From Lojkania enalia (taxonomy: Eukaryota > Ascomycota > Dothideomycetes > Pleosporales), in the NCBI GenBank assembly GCA_010094045.1, contig ML986636.1:62001-126000 (forward strand): a stretch of DNA of 64,000 bases. The letters run 5' to 3'. The stretch's first letter is position 1; every line of letters begins with the position of its first letter. The position numbers were made by a program, and so were the translations under genes. The notes beneath the pieces were generated by a model. That model did not search any database, had not been told where the DNA came from, and was given only the letters and a program-made list of their open reading frames with translations. This document shows, piece after piece, positions 1 to 12,905 of this stretch.

Positions 1-1440
1 CGATTACCCCCGTTCTATAAATATATAGGATTTCCGTTTTTAGGTTAATAATTGCGTCCTTACTTTACCTCTATAAACGTCCTAAGATTATACTATAATC
101 TCCTTCTATTCTTAGGACTATGTAAGTAAATATCCGACCTGGACCTACTCGACTCCTACCTATATCTAGTAAGTTAATAATAGCTACCTTTTTAATAATT
201 CTAGCCGAGAAGTCGCTGAATAATAAGGCTGTTAATAGTATTAGGAGGTAGAAGTATTCTAGTCTAGCCTTTTATACAATCCTTTTCTCGACTATTATAT
301 ATAAGTTACAGCTATTATCTATTAAGGCGAGAAGGCTAAAGGTATTATTAAGTAGTGCGGGGGCTGTAAATAGAGCGCTAGTCATCTAAAATCGATTAAA
401 TTCATCTAGTACTTATTTATTTACCTGCTCTTTTTATAGCTCTAAGCGCCGACTTCCGTTTAAAGCGATACTTTTCCTGTTCTATTAGCTTAGGCTATAT
501 CTCTATATTCCTTATTATACTAAATAGGCGCTAGCGGTATTATACAAGCCTAATTAAACTATATACTATTCTTGGGCGGAGTATAGCAGTAACTTTAGTA
601 AAGTAACCCCCGTTTCTATAGGTAAAACAGGTATTCTATTATTTCTAAGCCTTTAGCTCTTTCTCGGTAATATTTCTTATCTTCTCTAGTAGCTAAGACC
701 TTATATCTAGGTACTGTACGAATCCGTAATTAGCTGTTAGCGTTTAGTCTATAGTATTATTAATAGTAGCTAATAGTTGTGGTTGCGGGAGCGGCATAAG
801 TAGCTGTCTCTGGCTGTCTCTTATCCAACTGGTCTTCCCCCTACTAAAGGGCTATATAAAAGTACTATCGAGTTTAGCTGCTTTAAGATGGTTATTAAGA
901 ATATAAAGTTTCTGTATAAAGGTCGTATACGACGTAAGGTCTTTCTTACTAATACTGCTAATTATTAATTAGCGGAGCTTAGGACAAATCTTCCCTTCTA
1001 GATCTTATATCTTAACTTAGTCTGGGTAAGAGTTGTATAACGCTTCTATAGAGAGACGATTATATTTAACTAGGAACTTAACAAAGGTTTTTATACTACT
1101 TTTCCAAATAGAGTATGCTTTACGGTCTCTTTAGAACTTGTCCAGCTTATTAAGTATAGCTTTTATACGAATAGGCTTAGTAGTTATTAATAGTATAGTT
1201 AGCGAGACGCTCTTCTTAGGGGCTAAATACTTATTTAGTTGCTCCTCGAGCTTCTAATAAAGGCTTGTTCTTTTAAGTTGCTATTACTGCTTTTCTTTCT
1301 CTAGGCATTCTAGCCTGGCTACTATTTTAGCAAACTGTCTCTATACAGTCGCTATATCGAATTCTTGTTCTACCGGTCTATTTTAGTCTATAACTTTATA
1401 TAGTAGTAGGTCTACTTAGTAGTTAAAATAGAATCTAGTG
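1..1440 (-). pseudogene. RIP-mutated Ty3/gypsy gag-protease relic (minus strand)
   Basis: AT-rich, stop-filled sequence with no usable ORF. Read on the minus strand, 588-629 encodes a decayed CCHC zinc knuckle: a Cys, two residues, then Tyr, four residues, Tyr, four residues and a Thr, so the C-X2-C-X4-H-X4-C spacing is kept while most ligands are lost. Further downstream on the same strand (towards position 1) the reading resembles the retropepsin-flanking ILGRPW-type segment of gypsy Pol. The Cys-to-Tyr and His-to-Tyr changes are what RIP makes from TGC/TGT and CAC/CAT. Element ends and LTRs were not found. The strand is opposite to the integrase relic that follows, so this is probably a separate insertion. 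The family call is moderately sure and the limits are approximate. Confidence 0.5.
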
Positions 1441-1599
1441 CAGTATAAGCTTTAACAAATTAAGAAGGTCTGAGGATATAATAGGATCAGATATAATAAG
1501 AATCTATTATTATTAAAGCTAAAGAAAGAGAAGAGAAGGTATACGGTGGTGAGATATATATTATTCGCTTACTTTAGTCCAGGTAGGTATAGGGTCGTA

Positions 1600-2700
1600 T
1601 AAGGGCAACTACTATTATAGTATCACAGGAACGGGACCGAGTTACAGGCTAGGACCTTTATAATAATTGTAGATAGACTTATAAAATACACCTATTTTAT
1701 TCCCTATAATAAAGTATTATTAGTAGAATAAGTTGTAAACACTTTCCTAAAATAGATTATTATATAATATAGAGTACTATAGAAAATAATTATAGACTAA
1801 AATACTAAGTTTATTTTAAAGTTTTAGTAAATAATTATAAACTTACTAGAAATTAAATATAAGATATCTATAGTATTCTACCTATAAATAGATAGATAAA
1901 TAGAACAAATAAACTAAATAGTAGAATAATACTTAAAATACTACTTTAACTATAGATAAAATAATTAGATAATACTACTACTAATAGTATAACTCGCATA
2001 TAATAGTACTATATATAGTATAACTAGAGTATTACTATTTATAGTAAACTACGGATATAAACTAAAAACCTATAATACCCTAACTAAAGTAGTATTATAA
2101 ATATCCTAAATATAGGAATAAGTTAAGATTATTTAATAAATATATAACTTACTAAAGAAAGATCTTTAATTCCTATAATATATTATAAAGAAATATTATA
2201 ATAAGAAATATAAATAACTACCTTACTTTAAGAAGGGAGAAAAAGTTTAGCTATAATAACAAAATATTTAAAGTAAATAACTAAGTAGTAAACTAGATTA
2301 TATTAAAATTAGACTATATAAGATTGAGGAATAAATATTACCCGTAAACTACTAACTTAAATTACCTATAACTATAAAATCTACTTTATCTTCTATATTA
2401 TATTTATAGAAAAAGTACCCTAGAATACTAAACTAGTAATATATAATATAGATGTATATAGAGAAGACTAAAAATAGAAAATTAAGAAAATAATAAGATA
2501 TAAAATATAGAATAGTAAATAATACTATCTAATTAAATAGTTAGAAATAGATAAGTATAAGAACCTATAGAATAATACTTAGAAACTAAAAGAAAACTTT
2601 AGCCTTATAGTATTATAAGTATATTATAAAAACTAAACTTATAAAGAAAATCTAGAGATAGAGTAGTAGGATTAAATAATATTAGCTATATTATAGGAGG
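1600..2700 (+). pseudogene. RIP-mutated gypsy integrase and chromodomain relic
   Basis: Plus-strand reading from about 1655 gives TIIVDRLIKYTYFIPY, the start of the retroviral-type integrase core seen in chromoviruses (family form IVDRLTK..HFIP). Further on come an integrase C-terminal segment near 2340-2400 (LPVNYELKLP-like) and a chromodomain-like stretch near 2490-2590 (YLIKWLEIDKYKN, compare YLVKWKGY in the family). Several in-frame stops interrupt it and it is nearly all A/T outside the motifs. This is the 3' end of a Pol polyprotein from a second chromovirus copy. It lies on the strand opposite to the gag relic at 1-1440. No LTR was recognised. Confidence 0.55.
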
Positions 2701-3600
2701 CGACTCTACCTTAGAGAAAAGACCTACCTTATAATCCGCCTCTTTCTCTTTCTTAAGCTGCTCCTATATATATTTATAACCCTCTATCTACCTATACTTT
2801 ACTTACTTGCAAATTTTCTAAAAATGCTAGACTTTTATCTAGACTACTACTGTAATAATGTAAAGAAATCGTTCTATGAAAAGCTTTATATATAACCTTA
2901 TCCTAAAGCTTTTTACTTATCTTATTCTACTCCTAGTTCTACCCCTTTTCCCTTCTATATATAGTTATATACTCCCTTATAAGTAGCTTAGTAGTTCTTC
3001 TATATCCTTTTATATAAGGTTTATAAGTGTTAATAGAATTCCTAGATCTCTAATCCCCTATATACTCTTATATACCTCTAAGTAGATTTGTACTATATTT
3101 AGACCTATTATCTTACCTACGCTGTTATATTATATAGAAGAACTTAATACTACTAGTAATAGCCTCTTTAATAATATTGCATCGATTATTTATTTAACTA
3201 TATTTAAGTCCAAAATACACCCAATTTAATTTAAATTATAATACTTATATACTATTATATTAAATTATTTAGTTATCTAGATAGGATTTTAAAGACTTTT
3301 TATTAACTAAAGCCTTTAGGTTTAGAACTTCCTATCCCCTATAATTAGAATTGCCTTTAGAAAAGCCGCGTAGAGTACGCCTAGGTAGAAACTTAGAGAC
3401 TACTAATAACCTATTAGAATTAGAGGTAACTACTAATATCTAACTATAATTTACCTTCTAATTCCTATACTAGAACTAATATACGCGTAAGTTATAGTAA
3501 GAATAAACTTCTATCTACGCGTGTAGAACAACTGTTACCTCTTATAGGGGGCCCTATAATAGGCGGACCCCTCTCTATAGGGCCTATAATAAAGAACCTA
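2701..3600. other. AT-rich repeat debris between two retroelement relics
   Basis: No domain is legible here. The stretch probably contains the LTR and leader of the element that follows. Around 3537-3600 there is an imperfect palindromic cluster built on TATAGGG/CCCTATA. I could not pair an LTR with a second copy, because the 3' end of the next element is lost at the assembly gap. Confidence 0.4.
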
Positions 3601-6600
3601 TCTAATTTAGAGGGAAATTAGAGTAAACTAACTCTTAAAGAATAAATTGCAATTTTATAGGAGGAGATCGTATACTTAATATAATAGAGAACTATTAGTC
3701 TTAATTAACTTCTATAAACTACCGAATCAGAACTAATAATACGCTAAGAAACTTTTACAACTCCTCTAGTAAAAAACCTTTTAACTACCCCTAAGCCTCT
3801 TTAAGCCTACCTTATTAAATATATACCTAAGATTAAAAGCTTTATAGATAGTAGCGAACCTATATTTAAATAATAGTAAGCTTTAATTCTAGACTAACTT
3901 AAGATTAATATAGATTACTATCTAATAGAGTATATACGTATAGTATTAGTATAGAGATATACTTCTAATACTATAAAAGGGTATCTAAAGCTAAAATACC
4001 TAGCTAAATTAGACTAGTATTAGTTTAAAAATATTAAAGAAATAATTTTAATTCTATAATTATATTTTATTATAGGTAATAAAGAGATAGAGGCGCGATA
4101 GGCGTTTTAGGTCCTAAGAATAAATAAGAGAAAAGTATTCCCAACTTTTAAAGCTCGCTTTATTAGTATAGCTATTAAAGGATCCGTATCCTAATCTAAG
4201 TAGTTCTTCTACCTATAGAATAAGATTCTCTTTAACCTAAAGATACTAAACCTTAGCTTTAAGCTTATATAGAAAGACTCCTTTAATACTATAGTCGCCT
4301 ACTTAACAGCCTATAATATAGAAAGGAAGAGTATTCTTAACTTTCTAGAATAAACTATTAGCCTATAAGTTATAGCTAAAGTAAATTTAGATTAGTACTA
4401 GAAGATTTTTAAGAGTTTATTTAAGGTAACCTATAATCTAATACTACTTTAATCTACTCTAGTATTAATACCTCGTTCTACTATAATTGCTTTCTAATAA
4501 TCTAGTAAGACTCTCGCATCTAAAAGGTATATAACTCTAGGTAATTACTATAATTATAGTAAACTAGAATACTTTATAAACGAATATATAGTCTTTAGAG
4601 TATAAGAGATAGAGGTTAAATAAAAGAAAATTAAGAAAGAAGAGTTTTTAGACGTAAATAAGTACTACCTAAATAGTTCTTAGGTAGGAAATAGAAATAT
4701 TTAGAAAAACTCTCTATCTTAGATTTAAATAAGTATAACTTATTAAACATCGATTTATTATATTTATTTAGAGGAAAGTACTTCTAAATCCCTACTATTC
4801 TATATTTAAAAGATATTAGTATATAACTAAACGCCCTTATTAATATAAACGCCTAAAGCTTCCTATTCTTTAATTCTATAATAGTTAGATTACTCTCCTA
4901 AACTCTATATATATTAATATAATACTTACCCTTTAAAATTATTATTAAAGGTTTTTAGGACCAAATCTAAACTCTAATTAATTAGTATATCTATTTATAC
5001 CTGCGAATTAATAGAAGAACTATCTAAAACTATTTATTTATTATTATAGATCTAGGTATTTAGGATTATATTATTAGTATTAAATAGTTATATTATTTTC
5101 AACTCCAGCTAGATACGGATAAGAATTAGATTATATAGCCTTCTAAGTATCTTACTACTTATAATTCTTTATCTCCTCTTCTTATATAATTAACTTAGCT
5201 AGTACGCGATAAGGAAGTAGAGCTAAATATCTAGCAACGTAATACTCTATAGAAAAAGGACTAGTATTAGTAGTTCTGTAGTCCGACTATCTATTATATT
5301 AAAAGTCTACTAAAACTGCTAAAACTATATTAGTCTCTTATAGCCTATAGTTTAAATAAGCTTAGAGCTCTTATACGCCCGTATATAATAAAGTCTAAAC
5401 CCAATCTAAAGAAAGTCTATTCTCCTATTATTACTCTTATCTTAGCTAATACTTTCTACTTTAATATGAATAGGAAAGAGAACGAGTTTTTCTCTACATC
5501 TCTATATAAAATCGAGCGGCTAATTAAAGATAAGTAAGCTCTAGAGCTGGAAGATAAGGCTGAAAACGAAGTACTAGTAAATCTCCAATTACCATCCGAA
5601 TACTATAAGTATTAGAATATATTTAGTAAAACTACGGCTTATTAATTACTAGAATACTACCCTTATAATTATAAGATTATCTTTATAGAACCCCTCTTTA
5701 ATAGTTACAGCCTATTATATAAGTAGAATATTAAGGAGATAGAGGCAACTAAAAAGTATATTATAGATAATCTATAGTATAGGTATATTAAGTAGAGTTG
5801 GAGCTTTTTTACATCTCTAATTCTTTGCGTTTATAAACCTAATAGCGACCTATATATCTATATAGATTATTATAAACTTAATACTCTTATCTATAAGAAT
5901 GTATATTTAATACCGTATATAGATAAACTCTTATCTAAACCTACTAAAGTAGTAATTTTTACCAAGTTTAATATTTATACGGCCTTTAATAAGATTAAAA
6001 TAAACCCTAGTTCTAAAGAATATACTACCTTTTATACTTAATACGGAACCTATAAGTATAAAGTTCTACCTTTTAGATTATATAATAGTCTAGCAACTTA
6101 CTAGCGCTATATAAATAACGTACTAATCGACTATCTAGATAACTTCTATATCGCTTACTTAAACAACATTCTTATCTACTTAGAAGATAAGGTAATATAT
6201 GCTATCTATATTAAGAAAGTTCTTAAGAGATTATATTAAGTAGGGTTATAAGTTAATATTAAAAAGAGCAAATTCTATATTACCCGAACTAAATACCTTA
6301 ACTATATCCTCTTAAATAAAGGCTTTAAAGTTAATCTAGAAAAGGTAGAAGTACTATATAACTAGCAGCTACCTACTATTATAATAGGTGTAAAATCCTT
6401 CTTAGGTTTTACTAGATTCTATTAATAGTTTGTACTAGAATTCTTACGTATTATAAAGCTAATTATTATACTATAGAGTCTTATAACCCCTTTTATATAG
6501 ACTTTAGAATGTAATATTACCTTTAAGAAATTAAAGTTAGCCCTATTAAGTATACCTATATTCTACTACTTTAACCCTATATTAGAAATAAAAATAGAAA

Positions 6601-8437
6601 CTAACGCCTCTAATAGAGTAGTTATAGGAGTACTGTTATAGAAATATTCTAATAGAAAATAATACCCTATAGCATTTTATAGTAAAGTTTTATCTAGTTT
6701 AGAATTAAACTAGAAAATTTATAATAAGAAACTATTCGCAATTATTACTGCGTTTAAGTAATAGAGGGTAGAACTTACTTTAGTAGCTACTAGAACTCTA
6801 GTATATACTAATTATCACTTACTCAAATATTTTATAACTATAAAGGTACTTAATACTTATTAAATTTATTAGACTGAGGAATTAACTTAGTATTAGTTCC
6901 GAATCGAGTATACTTTAGATAAGAATAATACTAGAATAGATATCTTTAGTCGTCGCGAATAAGATATAGAAAACTTAAAAGCGGTTTAAACTAATAACCG
7001 GTTAAAAGTCCTATTTAAACTGTATTAACTTCACCCCCGAATTAATACTAAATTAGTCTAGTCCTATATTACCTAAATAATAATTTAAGTAGCTGTACTA
7101 AATATTATTAAAGGCTAAGAATAAGTTATATTACTAGACTCTCTAGAGTTAATTAATATATTACTATAGGAAAACCGAGCCTCTTTCGTATAGGAATGTA
7201 CCCTCTTATTCTATAAGTATTAGATAGAGAATAGACTACTCCTCTATAACAATCGCTTATATATTCTATTAGATTTAGGCCTTTATACGCGACTTATATA
7301 AGAAGCTTATAATTAAGTATCCTCCGTATACCTAAGCGCTACTAAAACCTATTAGTTACTATCCTAGAAGTACTACTAAAAGAGTATAGAAGCTACTTGC
7401 AAATAATATATACGGAATTATATCTTATACTATAAAGCTTATCCGATATAAACCTAAACCCTAGGTTTTATCTACCTACTTCTTATACTAAATTAACTAA
7501 TATAGTACCTATATATTAACTTTAAGAATTTTCCTATAGATAAGTCCGGATATAATTAGATTATAGTAGTAATTAATCGCCTATCTAAATAAGTAGTATC
7601 TATTCTCTACTATTATATAATTAACGCACAGGGAATAGCTAAATTATTTATTTAATAGATATACTACTTTAGCTATACGCCCGAAACTATTATTTTAGAC
7701 TAAGAACCTTAGTTTATATCTAGTTTCTAGTCCGAATTCTACTATATCTTAGGTATAAAGATTAAACTATTTACTACTTATTATAAAGAGACTAATAGAT
7801 AGATAGAAATTATAAATAAGTATATTAATTAGAGACTGCGCCCTTTTATATCCTTCTACTAAAACAACTAGAGTTCTCTATTACCTATAATCAACCAAGT
7901 ACAAGCAACTCTACCCTATATAACTATTAGAATATCCCTATATTAGATCCTATATAGATTTAAGCCCTATTAGAGTTGGGATTAGAAATATTCTATTAAT
8001 CCTATTACTATAATAGATAAATTAAATTATAAGGATATCTTAGCTTTAGTAACTTATATATATACAGCCTAGAAAACTATAAAGGCTAATATTAAGAAGG
8101 CTTAAGATTGTATATAATGTATTATTAACTATTATTAGTAACCAATTAATTAGTAGATTAGTAATATAGTCTACCTAAATACTAAGAACCTTATAGTTTA
8201 GAGATTAAGCCGAAAACTATCTAATTAATAGGAGGGCCCTTTTAAAGTACTAGAATAGGTTAGAAACTTATACTATTTATAGCTACCCTTAGGGTTGAGA
8301 ATATATAATATCTTCGTACTAAACCTGCTGTATAAAAACCCCTAGGACCCTCTACTAGGATAAAAAGTTCTAAAACCACCCGCTATCGCTATTAAGAGGG
8401 TAGAAGAGTAGGAGGTTAAGGAAATACTAGCTAGTAA
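3600..8437 (+). pseudogene. Near full-length RIP-mutated Ty3/gypsy chromovirus
   Basis: Gag and Pol domains follow in the usual chromovirus order. Gag runs from about 3650 to 4750, with a zinc knuckle at 4546-4587 in which all four metal ligands are Tyr. Reverse transcriptase covers about 5780-6500; it contains a YKLN motif near 5870 and the catalytic YLDD box at 6156-6167 now reads YLNN. RNase H (about 6580-6975) ends in a DIFSRR motif, compare DALSRR. The integrase HHCC module lies at about 7190-7430 and its core at about 7480-7950, with VVINRLSK where the family has VVIDRLSK. A chromodomain start (EVKEILAS) runs into the N gap. Many stops replace Gln and Trp codons. The element is dead by inspection, and the substitution pattern is RIP-like. 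The 3' LTR is missing at the gap. Confidence 0.8.
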
Positions 8438-8447
8438 NNNNNNNNNN
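8438..8447. other. Assembly gap (10 Ns)
   Basis: Ten consecutive N characters interrupt the chromodomain of the retroelement on the left. To the right the base composition changes at once to non-RIP sequence. Ten Ns is often a placeholder, so the true distance and even adjacency are uncertain. Confidence 0.99.
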
Positions 8448-11400
8448 ATGGAATGGGCGAATATTGAGGACCGATGATGTTATCAGGGTCCCCTCACACC
8501 TCTCCCATCCCCCTTTCATTTTTTTTTTTTTTTTTTTTTTTTCTTTTCTGATGATGATTCTTTTTTGATCGAGTGTAGCTCTCTCTTTTTGGTAGTATAT
8601 GTGCCTAGACTGCTAAAGGCGAGTTTGGGCGTCTGCTGTTGTGCGCTGTTTGGTGCTTTGTTCTTGGATCGTTAGGTGAGTGATGCTAGTGTGTTGTTGA
8701 TTGTGGTTAGGGTTTGTCTTGTGGGTATGGGCGGGAATTGTGCTAGGACGGTAGTGTGGGTGGAGATGAAAAGGGATGGCGAAGTGGGCAGATGGAAGGA
8801 GAGTTGGGGATATGGCCTTGGGACCTGGAGCTGAGGACGAAATGTGAATACGTAATCAGTCTTGATAGAAAGGTGCTCGGAGTTGAATCGTACATGATCG
8901 TATAAACTGTCTTCTCCTGCATATTACAACAAAAGACGTGCTTATATGGTGCTTGGCCCATCTGAGATGTCCTGGTTTTACCTGCTGTCAACGCGTGTTG
9001 ATGGTATGAGGCTTTTCTTGGTGCTCAAGGATAGGTGTTGCTGTCGCAGCCACAAGTAAAATAGGGTGCTTCCTCAGGATTCGGGATAGGTCTTCTCTGG
9101 CTCAACGGTTGCGAGTGAAACTTCGTAAGGACTTGTGGTTGGTTAGGAGATACAATATTACTCTTTATGACTCGCTTATTCTAGCAAGATGCTAGGTCTA
9201 GCGCTTGCTAGGCCAGCAGAAGAGAGCTTGTTTTACCGAGTCATGTTGATGAGAATATGTGTGCCTTCAGTGTATGGCAGTGATGGCGCGGGGAAGTGGA
9301 GGCTACCCTATAACAATTGCGAAACATAACTCATATTACACGCAAATACTTTGGAAGAAACAGAGAGTTGAGCGGAGTTTTACTTTGTTTAGAATACGAT
9401 TTAGCTGGGAATAGTTAATGTTAACTGGCCAAGGCCAGAAACAACCTTAGATTAAAAAAAAATTGGTAGAATAAGAAAAAAAAATAGAGAGCGTGGCAAA
9501 AGTTCCTCCTCATCATCACTCTACCCCTCCCCCCTAAGAGAGGGAGGTACAATTATGATGATAGATTGTAGATGTATGACCAAAGTTGGATTGAATAGAG
9601 ATCTCCTGCCACAAACCCTTGACTCAAATGCGGCATAACCGGTAACCTGGCTAATTGTCACTAACTCACCTACTAGTTCGGGGGTCCGAGCTTGAGGCAT
9701 CAGTAGGAGTTTATGCGATTGCTTAGTCTGATATAAGAAAACGTTGAATTTCGTTACTCTTAAAGCGAGATATTGTGGGGAAAGGTAGGTAGGATCTGCA
9801 GCCGAGGCTCGGAGATGGTGAGGTGATGGGTGTGTGAGCGCTGTTTGCAATGTCCTGTATGCCTCGTCTGTGTTTTGGACGTCGGTTGCCTACTATTTTC
9901 TATAGCCATTTTATTGCTGTTTCTACCAGGGAGAAGGCATTTCACGGCTACTTATCGATATATTAATCGAGAGGGCCTGCCTTGTGAAGCATAGCGGACC
10001 GGATGGGGTCGGAAGGGGAACATGAGGCTGGCATATCCGTGTCTGCGGCTATCACTTTTCATGCATCATCGTAATCAATGAGGCAACAGATAAACAGAGT
10101 ATAGGCCCAGCAGAAATCGAAAAACATAGATCTAAAGGTATATAGTTGATCGCTATTAAACGAAGCTCTTGCCTGGCGTCTTGTAAACCTCATTCCAATC
10201 CAAATTCTGCTACTCTAGGCTGTGAAAGGATCTAAAAGTTGACCTTCCTTTCTATTTCCTTTCTCTATGGTCAATCCTTTTTCATTCGTTCAAAAAGCCT
10301 GACACTCGATGAAATGATGAGCGCTCACCAGCGCAGCCCCCACATAACGGGAAAGCCCCAAATATTTATGTATTCTCCCATGTGTCACTGCCTACACTGG
10401 AGGTTTGCGACTGCATAAAGAGTATACAAGCTGTTTCAGCCCCGGGACCTACAGAGTGCGTGAGGCAATCTTTCGGGGATGTTCTCGGGTAGATGAAGTT
10501 CCTTCCGTTACCTACATTTGTGCCGTTTCTCCAAGGCCGTTGTTGAAGGAGAAGCTCTATATCGAGGCTTGTAGTGATTATAGAAGCGTCCTAAATTCTG
10601 AAGGGATCTTCCCCAAAAGCCAAGGGCTATCGGCCCAGTCTATGAAGGCGGTCATTTTGTGTGAAAGTTGTTCGTGAAGAAGAAGGTGCGGAGATAGAGG
10701 TTAAAAGACCTAGTGTTGTTTGAGTGATCTACTGTAGCGGAATCCCAACAGCCGACGCTTTGTCTTGCAGCGCAATTAAGAATCTATACTAACAGTTTTA
10801 CTGCATCGGCATTGCCTGGAAGAAGGTAAGTCAAGCCAGAGGTCGAGAGTACATCGGAGGCGTACAATTACCTCTATTCCAATTAAAAGTCGCCAACAAG
10901 GAACCGTGATACCTCTAATATAGTACCGTGCACAGCCTGTGTCACGACTGGCTCCCTGTTATATGCATTCCATGGCTGACCTCAAAGTTGGAGCCATTGG
11001 CATTATTTTTCCGCGGTTCTGTTTAGCAAGATTTAAAAGCTAACAACGAAACCAATTTAGGCGAATACAAGGCCGATGCGCCGTGTCATCTGCAATGCTA
11101 GCTGATACACACCTTACTTTTGAGTTCGAATAGTGTCCAGGACTGCTGTAAGATATCCACCGCTCGCTGCTCCGCACGCACAACCCCCTCATATAGCAAT
11201 TCTTACCCATTGGTCAGATTTGCGTGGCAAGTACCTGTCGAAAAATATATTGAAAGCCAGTGACTGCACGGCTAACCTAGATAAATCTGAATAAACATAG
11301 GGAAGTATATTTCTGTAGCACCTGCAATCTCACTCTGGCAACGCTACTTAAATGGTCGGAAGCATAGTAGTAACAACCAAATGTGACCGATAGCGACAAG

Positions 11401-11849
11401 AATTAGAGGATAACCCCGAGAGCTGTATGCGGGGCAAAGTCCGGTAAGCTCTTAGTTTTGACATGATCTTCTAGCCACCATAGTCGATTGTATTAGAAGT
11501 CATTGTATGATAGAAAATTAACGTCCGGTACTAGCGGAACAGTAGATTACACGTCTCAAAAATATATCAATAAAAGACAGATAACTTTTTTCAACAGATT
11601 TCTAAGTGCTCATTGATAGCTTTCTAAACTTTAATAAATTCAAGCGAAGTTTTACGAGAATTAGGTGTCAGCTTCACGCATTGAAGTCGGCAAAAAGCGT
11701 AAGGAAATGATGTTTAAACAAGTTCACTAGACTTCAAACTATTGTAGATCAGATATGAAGTAGTGTTGCACCACATTAATTTATCTTTATCTAGACGGAA
11801 AATGTTCCCCGTCTTTATTCTTTAGTTCTGACCCATCCATCTCGAAGTC
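8448..11849. other. Gene-poor intergenic region
   Basis: No ORF here has recognisable domains; the open frames are short (under 120 codons) and several lack an ATG. A pure T run of about 24 nt lies at 8519-8542 and A-rich tracts at about 9453-9485. The composition is moderate, unlike the RIP block to the left. An unrecognised short gene or ncRNA cannot be excluded. Confidence 0.5.
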
Positions 11850-12905
11850 CTAAACTTCCTCTCCAAGGATTTCAAACGCCTTTCGCTTGAACTCCTTCGC
11901 ACCACTCTGCAAGAGTAAATCCTCAATTGTTCCTAGATTTCCTTGTTTCAGATTCTTAGCTAAGTATTTTAGTCCTCGGCTAAAGTGTCCATTATGCCCG
12001 CAGATGTAAAGAGGGCTGAAACTAGCCAAGTTCCTGACATCGACCTGACAGTGCCACCCCTTCAAGTTATATTGCGCCGTGCCTCTAATATAATTAGGGT
12101 CTAACCCAGCTTCTAATAGCATTTCAACGGACTTAAACGACCTATCCCAAGTGGCAACTTGCAACGGAGAGATTCTGTACTCCCATCTATTTCGGTCCAC
12201 ACTACTTTTCGTTTTGATTACGTCTATGGAAGGAGTAGTAGTAAATAAAGTGAGCCTTGGGATTGCGTAGGCCGCCGGTGTTTTTTAGTCTCATTGATTA
12301 AATTCGATATAAGAACAGTCTTTCCCGCTCCTAGAATAGCATGTACTCAGAGGCAACGCTGCTCCCCACTTATCAAATTCGCCCATTCGGGGCAGCGCAA
12401 CATATAGTCGTGAGTAGCGGGTTTGTGAAGTATTCGATTCTTATTGTGGATTGTCGAAGGATTAGTGAGTTCTAGCCATTTATATACTTCATGGCGCTCT
12501 TGCCTTATATAATATATACATAGAGATTTGAAGCAAGTAGATATAGCTTCCACGATATCGGCAGTCTTCATCTCAATATCTCTGATTGTCTGATTAATAT
12601 TGTATGTTCCTTAGACATCGTTATGCAGACGAGAACAGAGCTAATCACGTGAATATGCTATAATTGCAAGGCTGATGCTAGACTGGTATCGGGCAATCTC
12701 TTCTAATTACTTCTTCGCCCGACCCTCCTTCAGAGGCCACGTCAAAGCTGCTAATTTTGCCTCCAACTTCCTCTTTTCCTTCCCACTCTAGCTTGTCTAC
12801 TGGGAATTGCCTGGGAAGAGTGCTTCCAATGCTTTAACGACTATCTTGCATCCTTTGATTGCACCGTCCTCCCCAGTTAGCTTGCTAGTTGGTTCTGAGG
12901 CCCCA
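11850..12905 (-). pseudogene. NACHT-ankyrin (fungal NLR/STAND) pseudogene with internal deletion
   Basis: Read from right to left, about 12905-12640 gives an N-terminal helical segment typical of fungal STAND proteins (LEALFPGN, then LAALTWPLKEGRAKK, then LEEIARYQSSISLAL) with several in-frame stops. From 12618 a readable stretch continues through a linker (QERHEVYKWLELTNPST) to a P-loop, AILGAGKTVLISNLINET, at about 12343-12290; a TGA sits where the family has Trp before that loop (EQRCL-stop-VHAI). About 30 codons later the frame breaks. In another frame (11850-12240) an ankyrin repeat follows (SPLQVATWDRSFKSVEMLL) with the C-terminus. The 150 or more residues of NACHT and winged helix expected between P-loop and ankyrins are absent. 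These receptors act in fungal non-self recognition and programmed cell death; this copy cannot. Confidence 0.75.

Noticed and set aside
3537..3600. Palindromic TATAGGG/CCCTATA cluster considered as a CRISPR-like or regulatory array
   Set aside because: Eukaryotic, RIP-mutated repeat sequence without regular spacers; more likely part of a decayed LTR.
10405..10677. 90-codon open frame on the plus strand
   Set aside because: No domain, no splice-linked continuation and no conservation signal visible; it is short enough to occur by chance.
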